From positions 434,001 to 498,000 of the forward strand of contig NZ_JAFEWD010000003.1 of assembly GCF_017355855.1 (NCBI RefSeq): 64,000 nucleotides of DNA, read 5' to 3'. A program made the position numbers and the translations under genes. Shown in pieces: positions 58,935-64,000 of this stretch. How positions within the stretch are numbered: position 1 is the first letter of the stretch; each line of letters opens with the position of its first letter. This DNA is from Pedobacter sp. SYSU D00535. GTDB lineage: Bacteria; Bacteroidota; Bacteroidia; Sphingobacteriales; Sphingobacteriaceae. The notes under the pieces are model-generated. The model ran no database searches, was not told the DNA's origin, and worked only from the letters and a program-made list of their open reading frames with translations.

Positions 58935-58953
58935 GAATCGACGTTCGCAGTGC

Positions 58954-58992
58954 AATTCAGAGGAAAGGTTTCTATGGCCGTCCCTCTGAATT
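58954..58992 (+). other. Perfect 10-bp inverted repeat between rhaI and the kinase gene
   Basis: AATTCAGAGG (58954-58963) and CCTCTGAATT (58983-58992) with a 19-nt loop. No T-run follows, so it is not a classical terminator; perhaps an mRNA processing or stability element inside the operon. Confidence 0.45.
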
Positions 58993-59017
58993 CTACTCGG
59001 ACATCAACAATACTAAA

Positions 59018-60406
59018 ATGGGGAAGATACCGGTAATTGCAGTATTTGATATTGGGAAAACCAATAAAAAGCTATTCTTTTTCGACGAGAATTACAAGAT
59101 AGTTGTTGAAAGAACAGCAAGGTTTGAAGAGACAACAGATGAAGACGGAGATCCTTGTGAAAATCTGGAGCTTCTTTCTGCCTGGGTGCAGGATAGCTTG
59201 CAGGAGATCACAAAGCTGGAGAAGTTCGATATAAAGGGGATCAACTTCTCAGCCTATGGAGCCAGTTTCGTGCACCTGGATGAGGAGGGCAAGCCGCTTA
59301 CGCCTTTGTACAACTACTTGAAGCCTTTTTCAGAATCGCTGAAAGAGAAGTTTTACAGTGATTACGGAGGAGAGCTGGAAGTTTCTACACAGACCGCTTC
59401 TCCTGTTCTCGGGAACTTGAATTCGGGGATGCAGCTGTATCGTTTGAAATACGAGAAGCCGGAGGTTTTCAGGAAAATCAAGTACGCTCTTCATCTCCCT
59501 CAATATTTGAGCTTTCTGATTACCGGGAAAGCTTATTCAGATATCACCAGCATCGGTTGTCACACTAACCTTTGGGATTTTACCAAAAATGACTACCATG
59601 ACTGGGTGAAGCAGGAGGGTATCGCCGAAAAGCTGGCGCCCGTTCATCCGTCGGATGCGGCGATTGAAACGGAGGTAGAAGGAGCCAGGCGTTTTGTTGG
59701 GATTGGTTTGCACGATAGTTCGGCAGCTTTAATCCCTTTCCTCACCAGTTTTCAGGAGCCTTTTACGTTGCTTTCTACAGGTACCTGGTGTGTTACCTTA
59801 AATCCGTTCAACGCCGAGCCACTAACTGAGTCGGAACTGAAAAGCGACTGCCTGTGTTATATCAGTTATAAAGGGCGCCCTGTAAAAGCCTCCAGACTCT
59901 TCGCGGGCAATGAACATGAACAACAGTCGAAGCGCATTGCTGAGCATTTTAAAAAGCCGCTGGACTTTTACAAAAAAGTAAAGTACAACCCGGTGATGAC
60001 AGCAGGTCTGCAGGCAAGGAATGAGGTAGTAAAGCGTTCGCTTGATTCTGAGAGTCTCGCTACTTCCGCGTTTGCCGGCCGTGATCTTAGTCAGTTTGCG
60101 ACCATTGAGGAAGCTTATCATCAATTGGTGATCGATTTGGTGGCTCTTCAGACGGAATCAACAAAACTTGTTTTGAATGATTCTGTTAAAAGAATTTTCG
60201 TGGATGGTGGTTTTAGTAATAACGTTATCTACATGCAATTGCTGGCTGCAGCGTTTCCTGGAAAAGAAGTTTTCGCAGCTTCAGTTGCTCAGGCAACTTC
60301 ATTGGGGGCTGCATTGTCTATTCATAAATCGTGGAACCGGAATGCGCTTCCCACAAATATTATCGAACTAAAATTTTATTCAGCGTCACAGGAGTTAACA
60401 GTATGA
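59018..60406 (+). CDS. FGGY-family carbohydrate kinase, probable rhamnulokinase
   Basis: 462 residues. The ATP-binding N-terminal motif FDIGKTNKKLFF (about 10-21) and the second-domain motifs GIGLHDSSAALIPFL, LLSTGTWCVTLNPF and KRIFVDGGFSNNVIYMQLLA are those of FGGY kinases. By context (isomerase and aldolase on one side) it should phosphorylate L-rhamnulose to rhamnulose 1-phosphate. The sequence is far from E. coli RhaB; fuculokinase-like activity cannot be excluded. Its TGA overlaps the lutA ATG (ATGA), so lut genes are translated in the same operon. Confidence 0.88.
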   Translation: MGKIPVIAVFDIGKTNKKLFFFDENYKIVVERTARFEETTDEDGDPCENLELLSAWVQDSLQEITKLEKFDIKGINFSAYGASFVHLDEEGKPLTPLYNYLKPFSESLKEKFYSDYGGELEVSTQTASPVLGNLNSGMQLYRLKYEKPEVFRKIKYALHLPQYLSFLITGKAYSDITSIGCHTNLWDFTKNDYHDWVKQEGIAEKLAPVHPSDAAIETEVEGARRFVGIGLHDSSAALIPFLTSFQEPFTLLSTGTWCVTLNPFNAEPLTESELKSDCLCYISYKGRPVKASRLFAGNEHEQQSKRIAEHFKKPLDFYKKVKYNPVMTAGLQARNEVVKRSLDSESLATSAFAGRDLSQFATIEEAYHQLVIDLVALQTESTKLVLNDSVKRIFVDGGFSNNVIYMQLLAAAFPGKEVFAASVAQATSLGAALSIHKSWNRNALPTNIIELKFYSASQELTV

Positions 60407-61143
60407 AAGTCGGGTTGTTTATACCCTGTTATGTAGATCAATTTTATCCAAAAGCGGGAATCGCGACTTTGGAGCTTCTTGAAAAATTGGGTGTTCAAGT
60501 AGAATTTCCGCCAAAGCAAACCTGCTGTGGTCAGCCAATGGCTAATTCAGGTTTCTCTCATTTAACACATGATATCGACGAGCTTTTCGTGAAAAGCTTC
60601 GAAAAGTACGACTACGTTGTAGTGCCGTCCGGGAGCTGTGCACTGCATCTGAAAGAGCATCTTCATTCTACCAAAAATCCGGCAGCAGCTGAGAGGTTGC
60701 GGGCCAGGACCTATGAACTTGTTGAGTTTTTGACAGATGTACTGAAGGTTAGCAGCCTCAGAGCCCGCTTCCCTCATAAAGTTGGAGTTCACCAGAGCTG
60801 TCACGGTCTTCGCGGACTGAAGCTATCGCAAATGAGTGAGTTGGTAGCCCCTAAATTTTCAAAACCGGAGCAGTTGCTTAGTTATGTAGAAGGCATTGAA
60901 TTGGTGGAATTAACACGGAAAGACGAATGTTGCGGCTTTGGAGGAACCTTTTGTGTTGCAGAGGAGGCGGTATCGGCCAAGATGGGAAAGGATCGGGTGT
61001 CTGATCATGTGCAGAATGGTGCAGAATATATTACGGGAGCAGATCTCTCGTGCTTAATGCACATGGAGGGAATCCTAAACAGGCAAAAAAGTAAGGTTAA
61101 AGTGCTTCATATAGCCGAAATTTTAAACTCTTTCGAGGGATAA
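60403..61143 (+). CDS. lutA: Lactate utilisation protein A (Fe-S oxidoreductase subunit)
   Basis: 246 residues from the ATG at 60403 (the longer frame to 60331 lies inside the kinase gene). Two CCG-type domains: KQTCCGQPMANSGF (about 39-52) and DECCGFGGTFCVAEE (about 185-199), with the Cys-Cys-Gly pairs that bind the Fe-S cluster and SCHGLRGL and SCALHL between. LutA, LutB and LutC together oxidise L-lactate to pyruvate. Here the substrate would be lactate from the rhamnose aldolase-dehydrogenase. 4-nt overlap with the kinase. Confidence 0.93.
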   Translation: MKVGLFIPCYVDQFYPKAGIATLELLEKLGVQVEFPPKQTCCGQPMANSGFSHLTHDIDELFVKSFEKYDYVVVPSGSCALHLKEHLHSTKNPAAAERLRARTYELVEFLTDVLKVSSLRARFPHKVGVHQSCHGLRGLKLSQMSELVAPKFSKPEQLLSYVEGIELVELTRKDECCGFGGTFCVAEEAVSAKMGKDRVSDHVQNGAEYITGADLSCLMHMEGILNRQKSKVKVLHIAEILNSFEG

Positions 61144-61161
61144 AACAGGGAGTACAAGACT

Positions 61162-62550
61162 ATGGGATCAAATGCAAAGACCGCTGGAACATTAGACCAT
61201 GCGGACTTATCAGATATTTTCAACCGCGATGAGCCACGTGTAAACTGGCACGATGAAACCTTGTGGTTTGTCAGAACCAAGCGCGATAGGGCAGCTCACT
61301 CGCTGCCTGAATGGGAGCTTCTTAGAGAGACCGCCTCAGGGATTAAACACAATGTACTCTCTAATCTGCACAATTACCTGCAGCAATTTGAGGAGAAAGC
61401 CATCGCCAACGGAGTTCAGGTTCATTGGGCTGCCGACGCGAAAGAACACAATGAAATTGTGCTCTCTATCCTAAAAAAGCATAAGATTACGCAGATGGTT
61501 AAGAGTAAGTCGATGCTGACTGAGGAGTGCCATTTGAATGAGTATTTACAGCAAAACGGAGTAGGGGTAATTGATTCAGACCTTGGGGAGCGTATTGTTC
61601 AGCTTGCAGAGGAGCCGCCAAGTCATATCGTGCTTCCGTGTATTCATAAGAAAAAGGAAGAGATTGGAGATCTGTTTCATGTTCACCTTGGGACTGAAGC
61701 AGGCGAATCAAATCCCCAGGTACTAACGGAAGCAGCGCGGCAACATCTGCGTGATACCTTCCTAACCCGGAAAGTATCTTTAACAGGAGTGAATTTCGCA
61801 GTAGCAGAAACCGGGGAATTTGTAGTGTGCACCAACGAAGGCAATGCAGATATGGGATCACATTTAGCAGATGTTCATATCGCTTGTATGGGAATAGAGA
61901 AGATCATTCCTGAAAGAAAACACCTGAGTTTCTTTTTGCGCTTACTGGCTAGAAGTGCAACGGGGCAGCCTATTACGACTTACTCCAGCCACTTCAAAAA
62001 GCCTCGTCCGGGACAGGAGATGCACATTGTCTTAGTTGATAACGGCCGTACTACCCAGTTGGGACGCGAAGATTTTCGGAATTCATTGAAATGTATTCGC
62101 TGCGGCGCCTGCATGAACACATGTCCCGTTTACAGAAGAAGCGGAGGGCATAGCTATCATAATGCAATTGCAGGCCCTATCGGCTCTATCCTCGCTCCCA
62201 ATCTCGACATGAAGAAATACGCGGATCTTCCGTTTGCTTCAACGTTATGCGGTTCCTGTTCGAATGTTTGTCCTGTCAAGATCGATATTCATGATCAGTT
62301 GTATAAGTGGCGTCAGGTGTTGGTGAAAGAGGGGCATGTTAGCCCCGTTAAGGCGGTGGGAATGAAAGCAATGGCTTTTACGTTCAGTATGCCCAGGTTC
62401 TTTGCCTTTGCCGGTAAAGCGGGTAGGTCGCTTATGCGTTTGTTCCCTTTTGCAGTGAACAACAAGCTCAATCCATGGTTCAAGGAGAGAGAAATGCCTG
62501 CTCCCCCTCAAGAATCGTTTAGAGAGTGGTATAGTAAGAATCGGAAATAG
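61162..62550 (+). CDS. lutB: Lactate utilisation protein B (Fe-S protein)
   Basis: 462 residues. An LUD domain (about 60-290: VHWAADAKEHNEIV, SKSMLTEECHLN, VAETGEFVVCTNEGN) is followed by a ferredoxin-type region with two 4Fe-4S motifs: CIRCGACMNTCPVYRR and CGSCSNVCPVKI. C-terminal part DUF3390-like. LutB is the electron-transfer core of the LutABC complex. 18 nt after lutA. Family assignment is clear. Confidence 0.94.
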   Translation: MGSNAKTAGTLDHADLSDIFNRDEPRVNWHDETLWFVRTKRDRAAHSLPEWELLRETASGIKHNVLSNLHNYLQQFEEKAIANGVQVHWAADAKEHNEIVLSILKKHKITQMVKSKSMLTEECHLNEYLQQNGVGVIDSDLGERIVQLAEEPPSHIVLPCIHKKKEEIGDLFHVHLGTEAGESNPQVLTEAARQHLRDTFLTRKVSLTGVNFAVAETGEFVVCTNEGNADMGSHLADVHIACMGIEKIIPERKHLSFFLRLLARSATGQPITTYSSHFKKPRPGQEMHIVLVDNGRTTQLGREDFRNSLKCIRCGACMNTCPVYRRSGGHSYHNAIAGPIGSILAPNLDMKKYADLPFASTLCGSCSNVCPVKIDIHDQLYKWRQVLVKEGHVSPVKAVGMKAMAFTFSMPRFFAFAGKAGRSLMRLFPFAVNNKLNPWFKEREMPAPPQESFREWYSKNRK

Positions 62551-62626
62551 CGTTCCTGAGAAAACGCACGTAATTCATTTGATTAATAATTCTAAAGACG
62601 GGGGTATTTAACTCCTTTTAGTGTAG

Positions 62627-63205
62627 ATGACAAGTCGCGATAAAATTCTAGCAGCTGTTAAGGCAAATCAACCGGATTTAAGACCATTACCAGAAGTGGT
62701 TATTCCGGTGTCACACGCCGATCTTATTCAAAAATATACGGAAGTTGCGTCCGGAATCGGGGCAAAGGTATACGAGGTGGAAAGCGTTAGTCAGATCAAA
62801 TCAATTCTGGCTGATCATTTTGATATGTCAAAACGGAAGGTTACTACACTGGCCGACTTTGCGGATTTCGCAGAAACAGATATTTTACAGCTGGATCCAC
62901 ATGCTTTAGAAGACGTAGAGCTAGCGATACTAAAAGCAGAATTGGGCGTAGCAGAGAATAGTGCCCTTTGGGTAGCAGAACAGCACCTGGGGCAGCGCGT
63001 AGTTCCCTTTATTTGTCAGCATCTGGCCATCCTTGTTGAGCGGGAAAAAATCCTACCCACCATGCACCAGGCATACGAATACATCGGCGAGCGCGATTAC
63101 GGCTATGCAGCTTTCATTGCCGGTCCCTCCAAAACGGCCGATATTGAGCAGTCCCTTGTGTTGGGCGCCCATGGCCCGCGCAGCTTGTCTGTGTTTATTG
63201 TATAG
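62627..63205 (+). CDS. lutC: Lactate utilisation protein C (LUD domain)
   Basis: 192 residues, LUD (LutC/YkgG) domain: KVYEVESVSQIKSILADHF, ILKAELGVAENSALWVAEQHLGQRVVPFICQHLAILV and the end GYAAFIAGPSKTADIEQSLVLGAHGPRSLSVFIV. Third subunit of the lactate oxidation complex. Last gene of the rhamnose-lactate operon, 76 nt after lutB; the start at 62627 has an upstream A/T-rich stretch but no clear SD. Confidence 0.93.
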   Translation: MTSRDKILAAVKANQPDLRPLPEVVIPVSHADLIQKYTEVASGIGAKVYEVESVSQIKSILADHFDMSKRKVTTLADFADFAETDILQLDPHALEDVELAILKAELGVAENSALWVAEQHLGQRVVPFICQHLAILVEREKILPTMHQAYEYIGERDYGYAAFIAGPSKTADIEQSLVLGAHGPRSLSVFIV

Positions 63206-63333
63206 AAGCAGGACAGCACGGGTTGCGCCGGGCAATCTAAACCGCTAAGTTTACCTTAACCAATTTGTTACAGAAGTCGGATGCTCTCGACGTGAGAGTT
63301 TGAAATCTTGACGAGTGTAACACACCAATTATT

Positions 63334-63921
63334 ATGAATGACCTGAAGAAACTTTCTGACGAGAATCTTTTGGAAATGCTTAAGGAAGGGCACGTTTCTG
63401 CCTTCGAAGAGCTCTATAATAGGTATTGGTCTAAGTTGTATGCAAGTGCTTATAAGCGTTTGAAAGAGAAGGAAGTTTGCGAAGAGATTGTTCAGGATTT
63501 TTTTACGAGCTTATGGCTAAAAAGGAGCACGTTAGTGGTTCATACGGGTTTTAGCAACTATGTCTACACAGCAGTCCGCTACCTCATCTTCAGCCATTTC
63601 CATAAAGAGGGAATTCGCAAATCCTACCAAGATACTCTACAGGTGGCAACTACTAAACATGACAATTCTACGGAAGAAACTGTCGCGTTCAACGAATTAA
63701 ACCGACTTTTGCGGCAGGGCGTTGAGGTTTTGCCGGAGAAATGCCGGGCCGTCTACGAACTTAGTAGAAAGCAAAATAAAAACAACAAAGAGATTAGTCA
63801 CCTGCTCGGTATCTCTGAAAAAACTGTTGAAAATCACATGACCAAGGCATTAAGGACTTTGAGGCTGAGCGTGAAGGATATAATGTCAGTTCTCCTGGTT
63901 TCCTCAATCGATCTTTTCTGA
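63334..63921 (+). CDS. ECF-type RNA polymerase sigma factor (Bacteroidota RpoE family)
   Basis: 195 residues. Region 2 covers about 10-80 (FEELYNRYWSKLYASAYKRL, VQDFFTSLWLKRS) and region 4 about 120-185 (LPEKCRAVYELSRKQNKNNKEISHLLGISEKTVENHMTKALRTLR) with the helix-turn-helix ISHLLGISEKTVENHM. In Bacteroidota such factors are usually followed by a FecR-type anti-sigma and a SusC/D pair regulated by cell-surface signalling; that partner, if present, is beyond the window. It is separated by 128 nt from lutC and is probably independent of it. Confidence 0.9.
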   Translation: MNDLKKLSDENLLEMLKEGHVSAFEELYNRYWSKLYASAYKRLKEKEVCEEIVQDFFTSLWLKRSTLVVHTGFSNYVYTAVRYLIFSHFHKEGIRKSYQDTLQVATTKHDNSTEETVAFNELNRLLRQGVEVLPEKCRAVYELSRKQNKNNKEISHLLGISEKTVENHMTKALRTLRLSVKDIMSVLLVSSIDLF

Positions 63922-64000
63922 TCATTATACCGCTTTAAATTTTTTTAATACTAATAGGGGTGAGAGCATTCTCGCCATACTATACTAATACCGATTACCG

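Noticed and set aside
1-64000. Prophage, integrative element, insertion sequence or restriction/defence island
   Set aside because: No integrase, transposase, terminal repeats, phage structural genes or defence domains were seen; gene content is chromosomal core and envelope functions.

Overview
The window comes from a Bacteroidota chromosome, most likely Sphingobacteriales (Pedobacter-like; the genus is a guess). Evidence: a tRNA promoter matching the Bacteroidota consensus (TTTG, 19 bp, TANNTTTG), a giant protein with a type IX secretion (T9SS) C-terminal tail, a PID-CTERM-like mini-protein, a DUF4290 protein, a FISUMP-domain lipoprotein, an HYC_CC_PP-like protein, a MurA with Asp in place of the catalytic Cys, and a Bacteroidota-type ECF sigma factor. 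There are no insertion sequences, phage genes or CRISPR arrays. Coding density is high and most of the window is chromosomal housekeeping or nutrition.

Layout. 0-1.2 kb: end of a ferredoxin gene and a minus-strand pair of stress-type helical-bundle proteins (DUF2383-like, YciF-like). 1.4-9.5 kb: a tightly overlapping signalling operon (CHASE3/GAF hybrid kinase with three receivers, CheR, receiver-less CheB, second hybrid kinase, and a BtuF-like metal-receptor protein without a signal peptide). 9.5-13.1 kb: tRNA-Leu(UAG), then tig-clpP-clpX. 13.1-22.6 kb: AMP nucleosidase, cystathionine beta-synthase-like enzyme, murA, DUF4290, serS, rsmI, a PH/SHOCT protein and lnt. 22.7-26.9 kb (minus): a sulfur module of HEPN-tailed siroheme sulfite/nitrite reductase, a precorrin-2 dehydrogenase fused to a TauE/SafE-type transporter, and an Rrf2 regulator. 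27.2-29.9 kb: a 2-oxoglutarate oxygenase-like protein and a phosphorylase-like protein lacking the PLP lysine.

30.3-43 kb is a cell-envelope region: a 1854-residue T9SS protein with about 140-residue repeats, the PID-CTERM-like partner, DoxX, a beta-helix lipoprotein and several small lipoproteins, a lipase-like protein and a TlpA-type thiol protein. 43.2-51.3 kb is a copper/silver-type efflux cluster: HYC_CC_PP-like protein, a CusA pump split into two overlapping genes, TolC, two metal-binding adaptors and DUF3347. 51.4-53.9 kb (minus): a five-TIG lipoprotein and a predicted outer-membrane barrel.

54.3-63.2 kb is a complete L-rhamnose route: RhaT symporter, RhaI-type isomerase, FGGY kinase and an aldolase-dehydrogenase fusion that would make DHAP and lactate, followed directly by LutABC, which would oxidise the lactate to pyruvate. 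An ECF sigma factor closes the window.

The strongest unusual signals are the CusA split exactly in the TM4-TM5 cytoplasmic loop with its own strong Shine-Dalgarno, the siroheme-dehydrogenase/transporter fusion, the Lys-to-Thr change in the phosphorylase-like protein, the CheR/CheB/hybrid-kinase operon without a chemoreceptor, and orphan hairpins in the long intergenic spaces.
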